Origin: DASUSF01 sp036375275
GTDB lineage: Bacteria > Pseudomonadota > Alphaproteobacteria > Geminicoccales > Geminicoccaceae
DNA: 19,746 nucleotides
Direction of reading: 5' to 3'
NCBI GenBank assembly: GCA_036375275.1
Contig: DASUSF010000145.1
Location: 1-19,746 of the forward strand
Shown: positions 13,224 to 19,746 of the stretch, one piece after another
Numbering within the stretch: position 1 is the first letter of the stretch
Layout of the letters: each line of letters starts with the position of its first letter
The notes under the pieces: generated by a model
The model's input: only the letters and a program-made list of their open reading frames with translations
Databases searched by the model: none
What the model was told of the DNA's origin: nothing
Position numbers and translations under genes: made by a program

Positions 13224-15770
13224 TCAGTCCACCGGCTCGAAGGGCCTCGCCACCGCGCTGCCGTCGCCGCCCCCGGGGGAGAAGGCCCGGCGGATGAAGC
13301 CCGCGATCAGGCGCGCCGGGATCGGCCGGCTGAGCAGAAATCCCTGCACCTCCTCGCAGCCGTCGCCCCGAAGGCTCTCCAGCTGGTCCTCGGTCTCCAC
13401 GCCCTCGGCCGTGATCCGGATCCTGAGGCTCTTGCCGAGGCCGATGATCGCCTTGACCATCGCCCGCGTCTCCGCGTTGGTGCAGACCTCGTGGACGAAG
13501 CTCTGGTCGATCTTGATCTTGTGCAGCGGAAAGCGGCGGAGCGAGCTCAGCGAGGCGGCGCCGGCGCCGAAATCGTCGATCGAGATCTCGACGCCGAGGA
13601 CGTTGAGCCGGCGGATCACCTCGAGCGCCCGATCCGGGTCGTGGGCCAGCGCCGCCTCCTGGACGTCGAGCTCGAGCAGATGCCCGGGCAGGCCGCTCCG
13701 CTCGAGCGCGGTCTCGACCATCTCGATCAGGCCGCGGTGGCGGAACTGGACCGGCGACAGGTTGACCGCGATCCTGATCGGCGGCAGCGCCTGGTCGCGC
13801 CAGCGCATCGCCTCGCCGCAGGCGGTCTCGAGGACCCACCGGGTCAGCGGCACGATCAGGCCGCTCTCCTCCGCGATCGGGATGAAGCTCGCGGGCGGGA
13901 TCGGGCCGCGCTTCGGGTGCCGCCAGCGGAGCAGGGCCTCGAGGCCGTGGACGGTGGTGCTCTCGAGGTCGATGAGCGGCTGGAAGTCGAGCGAGAGCTG
14001 ACCGGTCTGGAGCGCGGCGCGGAGGTCGCGCTCGAGCTCGCTGCGCATCTCCAGCGCGTCGCGGAAGTCCGGCAGGAAGAACTGGAAGCTGTCGCGGCCG
14101 GCGCTCTTCGCGCGGTAGAGCGCAAGGTCCGCCTGCTTCATCAGCTGGTCGAGCTCTTGCCCGTCGTCGGGGATGATCGTGATGCCGACGCTGGCGCTGG
14201 TCTGGATCTCGTGGACCTCGACCCGAAAGGGCTGGCCGAGGCTCGCGATCACCCGGCGCGCCAGGGCCGCCACCCCGGCCGGGCCCTCGGCGTGCGCCTG
14301 CAGGATCGCGAACTCGTCGCCGCCGAGACGGCCCACCGTATCCGCCTCGCGCACGCACGCCACGAGCCGCGCCGCCACCTGGCACAGGAACGCGTCGCCG
14401 ACCGCGTGGCCCAGCGTGTCGTTGATGTCCTTGAAGTGATCGAGGTCGAGCAGCAGCAGGCCCCGCTGCTGGCCGGTCCGGCGGGTCTCGGCCACCGCCT
14501 GGCGCAGGCGGTCGCGGAAGAGCGCCCGGTTGGGCAGATCGGTCAGGGCGTCGTGATGGGCGAGATGCCGGATCCGGCTCTCGTTCGCGACCCGGTCGGT
14601 AGCATCCCGCTTGACCGTGACGTAGTTGGTGATCTGCCCGCTGTCGTCGCGCAGCGGCGAGATCGTCGCGTCCTGGTGGATCAGGTTCCCGGGTCGGCTC
14701 GTGCTGACCAGCCGGCCCGACCAGTGCCGGCCGTGCGCGAGCGCGGCGCGCAGCGTCGCATCCTGATCCGGATCCTCGGCGCGGATCTTCAGGAGATCGA
14801 TCGCGTGCCGGCCGAGCGCCTCGGTGGGCGGATATCCGGTCACCCGGGAGAACGCCGCGTTGACGTACAGCAGCCTCGCCGCCGCGTCGCTCAGCTCGAT
14901 CGCGTCCCCGGCCTGATCGACCGCCGCCGCGAACAGCGCATAGGCCTGCTCACGCTCCTTGACCAGGGTGATGTCGCTGCGCAGGAGCACCGTTCCGCCG
15001 CTGCCGGTGGTCTGCTCGACGACCTGGATCCAGCGGCCGTCGGCGAGCTTGAAATGGCCGAGCGCGCGTGGCTTCCGGTGCCAGGACAGCCGTTCCTCGA
15101 TCCAGGCTTCCTCACGACCGCGCGCCACGACGAGCAGCCCGCCATAGGCGAGCTCGCGGGTCAGCTCGGCGAAGGTCACGTCGTCCCGGCGCCGGTCCCG
15201 GAGCGACGGGTAGAGGGCGCGGAACGTCGCGTTGCAATGGACCAGCCGGTCCGCGCGGTCGAAGAGCGCGAAGCCCTCCCCGACCCGGTCCAGGGCGTCG
15301 ACCAGATGGCGGTGGAGGAGCCGGGTCTCGGCGGGGCGCGCCCCGCGCGCGCCCACCGGACGGCCGAGCGCGAGGCAGATCCGGCGCGCCGGGTCCGGCA
15401 CCACCGTCCATACGACCCGGGCGCTGGATCCGTCCGCCCGCCGCACCCGGGCGAGGCGGTCGGACAGGGTCTCGCCCGCGGCGATCCGGGCGAAGGCTTC
15501 GCGGAGCGGCCGCCGCTCCTCCTCCAGGACGAGCTCGGCGCAGTCGACGCCCTCGAGCGCGGCCGGGCGCGTCCCGACGAGCGCCGCGAACGCCGCATTG
15601 GCGCGGACGATCCGCCGATCGAAGCGGCAGATCAGGGCGGATTCGGGGCTGCGCGCGAGCAGCCGCCACGCCGGTTCGCGACGGGCGCGGGTCGGCGAGG
15701 TCACGGCGTCGGCTGGCGGGTCGATGGTCACAGGGGTGGCCGGCTCCGCACGCAAGGCTCGGCCGATCAT
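13224..15770 (-). CDS. PAS-PAS-PAS-GGDEF-EAL cyclic-di-GMP signalling protein
   Basis: An 848-residue soluble protein; no membrane segment seen. Three PAS-like regions lie at about 35-135, 150-270 (GEGFALFDRADRLVHCNATF) and 275-395 (YVNAAFSRVTGYPPTEALG, with the PAC motif VTVKRDATDR). The diguanylate cyclase domain (about 400-565) has an intact GGDEF (483-487) and the inhibitory RxxD site (R474-D477) five residues before it. The EAL phosphodiesterase domain (about 580-825) keeps EAL (611-613), NLSPVQF, IDDFG (731-735), KIKID, AEGVET and QGFLLSRP. DDFGAGAAS replaces the usual DDFGTGYSS and VQEAAL the usual ITESAL, so phosphodiesterase activity may be altered. Either or both activities are possible, set by PAS signals. 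It is divergent from the ABC uptake operon. Confidence 0.95.
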   Translation of the reverse strand: MIGRALRAEPATPVTIDPPADAVTSPTRARREPAWRLLARSPESALICRFDRRIVRANAAFAALVGTRPAALEGVDCAELVLEEERRPLREAFARIAAGETLSDRLARVRRADGSSARVVWTVVPDPARRICLALGRPVGARGARPAETRLLHRHLVDALDRVGEGFALFDRADRLVHCNATFRALYPSLRDRRRDDVTFAELTRELAYGGLLVVARGREEAWIEERLSWHRKPRALGHFKLADGRWIQVVEQTTGSGGTVLLRSDITLVKEREQAYALFAAAVDQAGDAIELSDAAARLLYVNAAFSRVTGYPPTEALGRHAIDLLKIRAEDPDQDATLRAALAHGRHWSGRLVSTSRPGNLIHQDATISPLRDDSGQITNYVTVKRDATDRVANESRIRHLAHHDALTDLPNRALFRDRLRQAVAETRRTGQQRGLLLLDLDHFKDINDTLGHAVGDAFLCQVAARLVACVREADTVGRLGGDEFAILQAHAEGPAGVAALARRVIASLGQPFRVEVHEIQTSASVGITIIPDDGQELDQLMKQADLALYRAKSAGRDSFQFFLPDFRDALEMRSELERDLRAALQTGQLSLDFQPLIDLESTTVHGLEALLRWRHPKRGPIPPASFIPIAEESGLIVPLTRWVLETACGEAMRWRDQALPPIRIAVNLSPVQFRHRGLIEMVETALERSGLPGHLLELDVQEAALAHDPDRALEVIRRLNVLGVEISIDDFGAGAASLSSLRRFPLHKIKIDQSFVHEVCTNAETRAMVKAIIGLGKSLRIRITAEGVETEDQLESLRGDGCEEVQGFLLSRPIPARLIAGFIRRAFSPGGGDGSAVARPFEPVD

Positions 15771-15783
15771 GGCGCTCAGCCCT

Positions 15784-15802
15784 TAAGCGCCGCCTAAGCG
15801 CC
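15784..15802. promoter_or_regulatory. Tandem direct repeat in the divergent promoter region
   Basis: TAAGCGCC occurs at 15784-15791 and again at 15795-15802, a period of 11 bases, about one helical turn. It lies between the GGDEF-EAL start (15770) and the ABC operon start (15931). Such spacing is typical of sites for PhoB/OmpR-type response regulators; which protein binds, if any, is unknown. Confidence 0.35.
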
Positions 15803-15930
15803 CGGGGCGAGCCGCTCCGGGCGCCATGGGGTGCGCCCTGCGGCTGCAAAGGGCTGGCCTTGGCGCCCCGGCTGCGGCAACAATCGCCGGCCGCGTCAGG
15901 CCAAGCGACAACGACAACGGGAGGACCCCC

Positions 15931-17097
15931 ATGCGCTCGCTCGTCACCGCCGCCGCCCTCTCCGCGCTGGTCCTCGGCGCGGGCGCGGCGCCCGGCGCCG
16001 AGCCGGTCCGGATCGGCTTCATCGCCACCCTGTCCGGGCCGGGCGGCGCCCTCGGCCAGGACATGCTGGACGGCTTCCGGCTCGGCATCGATCAGGCCGG
16101 CGGCACGCTGGGTGGCCGCGAGATCGAGCTCCTCGCCGAGGACGATCAGCTCAAGCCCGAGGTCGGCCTGCAGATCGCGAACCGGATGATCGAGCGGGAC
16201 CAGGTCGACATCATCACCGGGATCGTCTTCTCGAACGTCATGATGGCGGTGGCGAAGCCGGTCGCGGATGCCGGCGTGATCCTGCTCAGCCAGAACGCCG
16301 GCCCCTCGCCGCTCGCCGGCGAGCAGTGCCTCGCCAACTTCTTCTCGACCTCGTGGCAGAACGATCAGAGCCACGAGGCCATGGGCAAGTACCTCCAGGA
16401 CCAGGGCGTGAAGCGGCTCTACGTCATGGCGCCCAACTACCAGGCCGGCTGGGACTCGATCGCGGGCGTCCGGCGTTACTTCCAGGGCGAGATCGTCGGC
16501 GAGGTCTACACCAGGATCGGCCAGCCGGATTATTCGGCGGAGCTCGCGGCGCTGCGCGCGGCCGCGCCGGAAGCGACCTTCGTCTTCTATCCGGGCGGCA
16601 TGGGGATCAATTTCGTCAAGCAGTACGCGCAGGCCGGGCTCAAGGACGTGGCGCCGCTCTACACCGCGTTCACCACCGACGAGCTGACGCTCGAGGCGCA
16701 GGGCGAGGCGGCGCTCGGCGTCTTCGCCTCCAGCTTCTGGACCCCGAGCCTCGACAACGAGACCAACCGCGCCTTCGTCGAGGCGTTCGAGATCGCCTAC
16801 GAGCGGATTCCCTCGCCGTATGCCGCCCAGGGCTACGACGCGGCGCGCCTGCTCGACGCGGCGCTCCGCACCTTGCCCGAGGGCGAGGTGGACGATGCGG
16901 CGCTGCGCGAGGCGCTGCTGAGTGCGGAGTTCGATTCGGTCCGCGGCGACTTCACCTTCAACGTCAACCACTTCCCGATCCAGGACTTCTACATCCGCAA
17001 GGTGGTCGACGAGGAGGGCGGGCTCGGCTTCGACACCGTGGCCAAGGCGTTCGACGACCACAAGGACGCCTACTACGAGGCGTGCGAGCTGCAGTGA
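15931..17097 (+). CDS. Branched-chain amino-acid-type ABC transporter substrate-binding protein
   Basis: A 388-residue periplasmic binding protein of the LivJ/Peripla_BP_6 class. The signal peptide MRSLVTAAALSALVLGAGA is cleaved probably after APGA (about residue 23). The mature part opens EPVRIGFIATLSGPGGALGQ and keeps family landmarks: GGREIELLAEDDQLKPE, IITGIVFSNVM, the late YAAQGYDAARLLDAAL and VRGDFTFNVNHFPIQDFY. The ATG at 15931 has GGGAGG six bases upstream, and the signal peptide confirms it. The gene heads an operon with two permeases and two ATPases. This class imports branched-chain or other amino acids, urea, amides and aromatic acids; the ligand cannot be read from the sequence. 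Confidence 0.95.
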   Translation: MRSLVTAAALSALVLGAGAAPGAEPVRIGFIATLSGPGGALGQDMLDGFRLGIDQAGGTLGGREIELLAEDDQLKPEVGLQIANRMIERDQVDIITGIVFSNVMMAVAKPVADAGVILLSQNAGPSPLAGEQCLANFFSTSWQNDQSHEAMGKYLQDQGVKRLYVMAPNYQAGWDSIAGVRRYFQGEIVGEVYTRIGQPDYSAELAALRAAAPEATFVFYPGGMGINFVKQYAQAGLKDVAPLYTAFTTDELTLEAQGEAALGVFASSFWTPSLDNETNRAFVEAFEIAYERIPSPYAAQGYDAARLLDAALRTLPEGEVDDAALREALLSAEFDSVRGDFTFNVNHFPIQDFYIRKVVDEEGGLGFDTVAKAFDDHKDAYYEACELQ

Positions 17098-17128
17098 GGC
17101 GGCTCGCGGGCCGACCCCGCCCGTACCG

Positions 17129-18049
17129 ATGGACGCGGTCTACCTCCTGACCCAGCTCCTCAACGGGCTGCAGTTCGGCTTCATGCTGTTCCTGATGGCC
17201 GCCGGCCTGACGCTGGTGTTCGGCATCATGAACCTGCTGAACCTCGCCCACGGCTCGTTCTACATGGTCGGCGCCTTCCTCGCCGCGGCCGCCCAGGGCT
17301 GGACCGGATCGTTCGTCCTCGGCGTCCTGATCGCCCTGCCGCTGACCGTCCTGGTCGGGATCGCGGTCGAGGTGATCGTGTTCCGGCGGCTCTACGCCCG
17401 CGACCACCTCGACCAGGTCCTCGCCACCTTCGGCCTGATCCTGTTCTTCAACGAGCTGGTGCGGATCGTGTTCGGGCCGCAGCCGCTGTACATGGCGCTG
17501 CCCGACGCGCTCGGCGGCCAGGTCGAGATCCTGCCCGGCGTGCCGTACCCGACCTTCCGGCTCGCGATCACCGGGGTCGGGATCGCGGTCGCGGTCGGGC
17601 TCGCCTGGCTGATCCGACGGACCCGGCTCGGCATGCTGATCCGCGCCGGCGCCAGCAACCGGACGATGGTTCAGGTCATGGGCGTCGACATCGCCCTGCT
17701 CTACACCCTGATCTTCGGTCTCGGCGCCGCGCTCGCCGGGCTTGCCGGCATGATGGCCGGGCCGATCCTCGCGGTCGAGGTCGGCATGGGCGAGACCGTC
17801 CTGATCCTGACCTTCGTCGTGGTCGTGATCGGCGGTCTCGGCTCGATCCGGGGCGCCCTGGTGGCGGCGCTCCTGGTCGGCGTGGTCGACACCTTCGCCC
17901 GGACCCTCCTCCCCTTCCTGCTCTACGCCATCATGAGCCCGCAGGCGGTCGCGAGCCTCGCGCCCGCGCTCTCGTCGGTGATGATCTACGTGCTGATGGC
18001 GCTGGTCCTGATCGTCCGGCCGCAGGGTCTGCTTCCGGCCCATGCCTGA
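17129..18049 (+). CDS. livH: Branched-chain ABC transporter permease, LivH type
   Basis: A 306-residue inner-membrane permease with about eight hydrophobic segments. The opening LLNGLQFGFMLFLMAAGLTL, then FGIMNLLNLAHGSFYMVGAF, is characteristic of LivH. Later landmarks are RRLYARDHLDQVLATFGLIL, IRAGASNRTMVQVMGVDI (the cytoplasmic loop that contacts the ATPase) and VIGGLGSIRGALVAALLVGV. The ATG at 17129 starts 31 bases after the binding-protein stop. It is the first methionine that gives a normal LivH N-terminus, although the ribosome site is weak. It forms the membrane channel with the LivM-type protein encoded next. The symbol denotes family, not proven substrate. Confidence 0.94.
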   Translation: MDAVYLLTQLLNGLQFGFMLFLMAAGLTLVFGIMNLLNLAHGSFYMVGAFLAAAAQGWTGSFVLGVLIALPLTVLVGIAVEVIVFRRLYARDHLDQVLATFGLILFFNELVRIVFGPQPLYMALPDALGGQVEILPGVPYPTFRLAITGVGIAVAVGLAWLIRRTRLGMLIRAGASNRTMVQVMGVDIALLYTLIFGLGAALAGLAGMMAGPILAVEVGMGETVLILTFVVVVIGGLGSIRGALVAALLVGVVDTFARTLLPFLLYAIMSPQAVASLAPALSSVMIYVLMALVLIVRPQGLLPAHA

Positions 18050-18065
18050 CCGACATGCCTGACCG
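18041..18065 (+). repeat. Twelve-base tandem duplication at the livH-livM junction
   Basis: CATGCCTGACCG occurs at 18041-18052 and again at 18054-18065, one base apart. The first copy holds the stop codon of the LivH-type gene and the second holds the ATG of the LivM-type gene. It may be a slippage duplication that set the present gene boundary. Confidence 0.7.
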
Positions 18066-18984
18066 GAGGCGCGCGTTCCTGCTCGCGGCCGTCGTGATCG
18101 GTCTGCTCGCCCTGGTCCCGCTGCTCGACCAGATCTTCCTGACCCGGCTGTTCACGCGGATCGCGATCTACGGGCTCGCCGCGCTCAGCCTCGACCTGAT
18201 CCTCGGCGTCACCGGCCTCGTGAGCTTCGGCCACGCCGCCTTTTTCGGGATCGGCGCCTACGTCGTCGCGATCGCCTCCCAGCACGGGCTCGGCGAGGCG
18301 CTCGTCGTCTGGCCGATCGCGGTCCTCTCTGCCGCCCTGCTGGCGCTCCTGATCGGCGCCCTCTCGCTCCGCACCCGCGGCGTCGCCTTCATCATGATCA
18401 CCCTCGCCTTCGCGCAGATGGTGTATTTCCTGATCGGCTCGCTCCGCCAGTACGGCGCCGACGACGGCCTGCGCGTCGTCGCCCGGAGCACCGTCCTCGG
18501 CCACGACGTCCTCGCCGACCACGCCGCCTTCCACCTCGTGGTGATCCTGCTGCTCGGGGTCGCGACCGTGGCGCTGCTCCGCCTGCTCGACACGCCGTTC
18601 GGCCTGACGCTGCGCGGCATCCGCCAGAACGAGCGACGGATGCAGGCGCTGGGCTACCCGACCGGGCGGCACCAGCTCCTGGCCTTCGTCCTCGGCGGCG
18701 GCCTCGCCGGCCTGGCCGGCGTCCTGCTCGCCAACCACACCCTCTACGTCAGCCCCCAGACCCTGCACTGGACCACGTCGGGCCAGCTCATCGTCATGGT
18801 CGTGCTCGGCGGCACCGGGAGCCTCGTCGGCCCGCTGCTCGGCGCCGCGGCGCTGCTGTTCGCGGAGGACGCCCTCTCGGCCTACACCCAGCACTGGCAG
18901 GTCGTCCTCGGCCCGCTGCTCGTCCTGGTCGTGCTGTTCGCCCGGCAGGGCCTCGCGGGCTGGATCGGGCTGCAGACCCGGTGA
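18055..18984 (+). CDS. livM: Branched-chain ABC transporter permease, LivM type
   Basis: A 309-residue inner-membrane permease. The LivM signature LDLILGVTGLVSFGHAAFFG (about residues 46-65) is intact, followed by LRTRGVAFIMITLAFAQMVY, the ATPase-contact loop LRGIRQNERRMQALGY and the conserved VVLGGTGSLVGPLLGAA. About eight to ten hydrophobic segments are visible. It pairs with the LivH-type permease. The ATG at 18055 lies five bases after the livH stop, within a 12-base duplication. The end overlaps the next ATPase gene by four bases (GTGA). The overall length is usual for the family or slightly short; substrate not deducible. Confidence 0.94.
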   Translation: MPDRRRAFLLAAVVIGLLALVPLLDQIFLTRLFTRIAIYGLAALSLDLILGVTGLVSFGHAAFFGIGAYVVAIASQHGLGEALVVWPIAVLSAALLALLIGALSLRTRGVAFIMITLAFAQMVYFLIGSLRQYGADDGLRVVARSTVLGHDVLADHAAFHLVVILLLGVATVALLRLLDTPFGLTLRGIRQNERRMQALGYPTGRHQLLAFVLGGGLAGLAGVLLANHTLYVSPQTLHWTTSGQLIVMVVLGGTGSLVGPLLGAAALLFAEDALSAYTQHWQVVLGPLLVLVVLFARQGLAGWIGLQTR

Positions 18985-19730
18985 GCCCGGCGCCGCTGCT
19001 CGAGATCCGGGGGCTGGTCAAGCGGTTCGGGGCGGTCACCGTGGCCGAGGCGGTCGACCTGGACATCGCGCCGGGCGAGGTCCACGCCCTGATCGGCCCG
19101 AACGGCGCCGGCAAGAGCAGCCTGATCGGGCAGATCGCGGGCGAGATCCGGCCGGATGCCGGGCGCATCCGGTTTCTGGGCGCCGACCTCGAGGGCCGCT
19201 CGCCGGCGGCGCGGAGCCAGGCCGGCATCGGCCGCTCGTTCCAGATGTCGAGCCTGTTCGAGCAGATGAGCGTGCTCGAGAACGCGCTCCTCGCCGCGCA
19301 GCGCGCGCACGGCACCGGGTTCGGGTTCGTCCGCCGGGCGCTCGACCGTGCGGAGCCCCGGGCGCGCGCCGAGGCGACGCTCGCGCAGGTGGGGCTCGCC
19401 GGGCGCGCCGCCGAGCCGGTCGCGAGCCTCGCCCACGGCGAGAAGCGCCAGCTCGAGATCGCGCTCGCCCTCGCCGGCGCCCCCCGCCTCCTGCTGCTCG
19501 ACGAGCCCCTCGCCGGGCAGGCCGCGGGCGACGCGGAGGCCACGGTCGCGCTGCTCGACCGGCTCCGGCCCGCGCACGCCATGCTGCTCGTCGAGCACGA
19601 CATGGACGCGGTGTTCGCGCTCGCCGACCGGATCACGGTGATGGTCGACGGCCGGGTGATCGCGAGTGGCCGGCCGGAGACGATCAGGGCGGACCCGGGC
19701 GTGCGCGATGCGTACCTCGGCGATGCTTGA
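18981..19730 (+). CDS. livG: Branched-chain ABC transporter ATP-binding protein, LivG type
   Basis: A 249-residue ATPase of the uptake system. Walker A is GPNGAGKSS (about 38-46), the Q-loop IGRSFQMSSLFEQMSVLENA is typical of LivG, the signature is LAHGEKRQLE (usually LSHGEKRQLE), Walker B LLLLDEPLAG and the H-loop LLVEHDMDAVFALADRI. The start is the GTG at 18981 in a GTGA overlap with the LivM-type gene. The reading frame ends inside the start of the LivF-type gene, so all cytoplasmic components appear translationally coupled. The Ala in the signature and DEPLAGQAAGDAEAT are small departures that probably keep activity. Confidence 0.95.
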   Translation: MSPAPLLEIRGLVKRFGAVTVAEAVDLDIAPGEVHALIGPNGAGKSSLIGQIAGEIRPDAGRIRFLGADLEGRSPAARSQAGIGRSFQMSSLFEQMSVLENALLAAQRAHGTGFGFVRRALDRAEPRARAEATLAQVGLAGRAAEPVASLAHGEKRQLEIALALAGAPRLLLLDEPLAGQAAGDAEATVALLDRLRPAHAMLLVEHDMDAVFALADRITVMVDGRVIASGRPETIRADPGVRDAYLGDA

Positions 19731-19746
19731 GGTCCGGGACCTGGTC
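19723..19746 (+). CDS. livF: Start of LivF-type ATPase (cut by right edge)
   Basis: Eight codons, MLEVRDLV, from an ATG at 19723 that overlaps the end of the LivG-type gene by eight bases. The sequence and the position after LivG match the usual LivF opening. Only the operon order and this opening support the call. Confidence 0.7.

Noticed and set aside
13491..15797. A 768-codon open frame on the plus strand opposite the GGDEF-EAL gene
   Set aside because: The product is repetitive and charged with no recognisable fold, whereas the minus strand encodes a complete five-domain protein.

Overview
The window is very GC-rich, densely packed chromosomal DNA. Its gene content fits an alphaproteobacterium, perhaps in or near Rhodospirillales/Geminicoccales: a branched-chain ABC operon, PmbA followed by an inositol-phosphatase-like gene, NapC/NirT plus an ethylbenzene-dehydrogenase-type cytochrome, and MerR/MerA. 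The placement is inferred from gene content and composition only. No rRNA, tRNA, CRISPR array or intact insertion sequence was seen.

Layout from left to right. (1) 1-2538, minus strand: a translationally coupled unit of a universal stress protein, an MacB/LolD-type ATPase and an FtsX-type permease that runs off the left edge. (2) 2809-4940, minus strand: two membrane/periplasmic c-type cytochromes behind a perfect FNR-type box, so probably an oxygen-regulated respiratory unit. (3) 5184-7200: divergent merA and merR around a MerR-type promoter; no mercury transport genes are present. (4) 7451-11064: an unusual accessory locus. It holds a nucleotidyltransferase-like protein, two very small genes whose products share a nearly identical N-terminal segment but have unrelated C-terminal tails, and a PqqD-HPr-kinase-like fusion. 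(5) 11096-13221, plus strand: PmbA/TldE and an inositol-monophosphatase-family enzyme, coupled by a GTGA overlap. (6) 13224-15770, minus strand: a PAS-PAS-PAS-GGDEF-EAL cyclic-di-GMP protein. (7) 15931 to the right edge, plus strand: a branched-chain amino-acid-type ABC uptake operon (binding protein, LivH, LivM, LivG, start of LivF).

The strongest candidate for an undescribed system is region 4. A PqqD-like domain (typically a leader-peptide-binding module), an HprK-like kinase and a nucleotidyltransferase are the tailoring set known from some lasso-peptide clusters. Here they stand beside two paralogous small peptides with a conserved leader, without lasso cyclase or protease genes. One peptide ends in a strongly cationic amphipathic tail; the other ends in an Asn/Gly-rich tail with two cysteines. 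The second peptide has a textbook sigma70 promoter, and strong inverted repeats lie downstream of it. A TldE homologue, from a family that can process such peptides, is divergently transcribed from the kinase gene, although it is probably a housekeeping gene.
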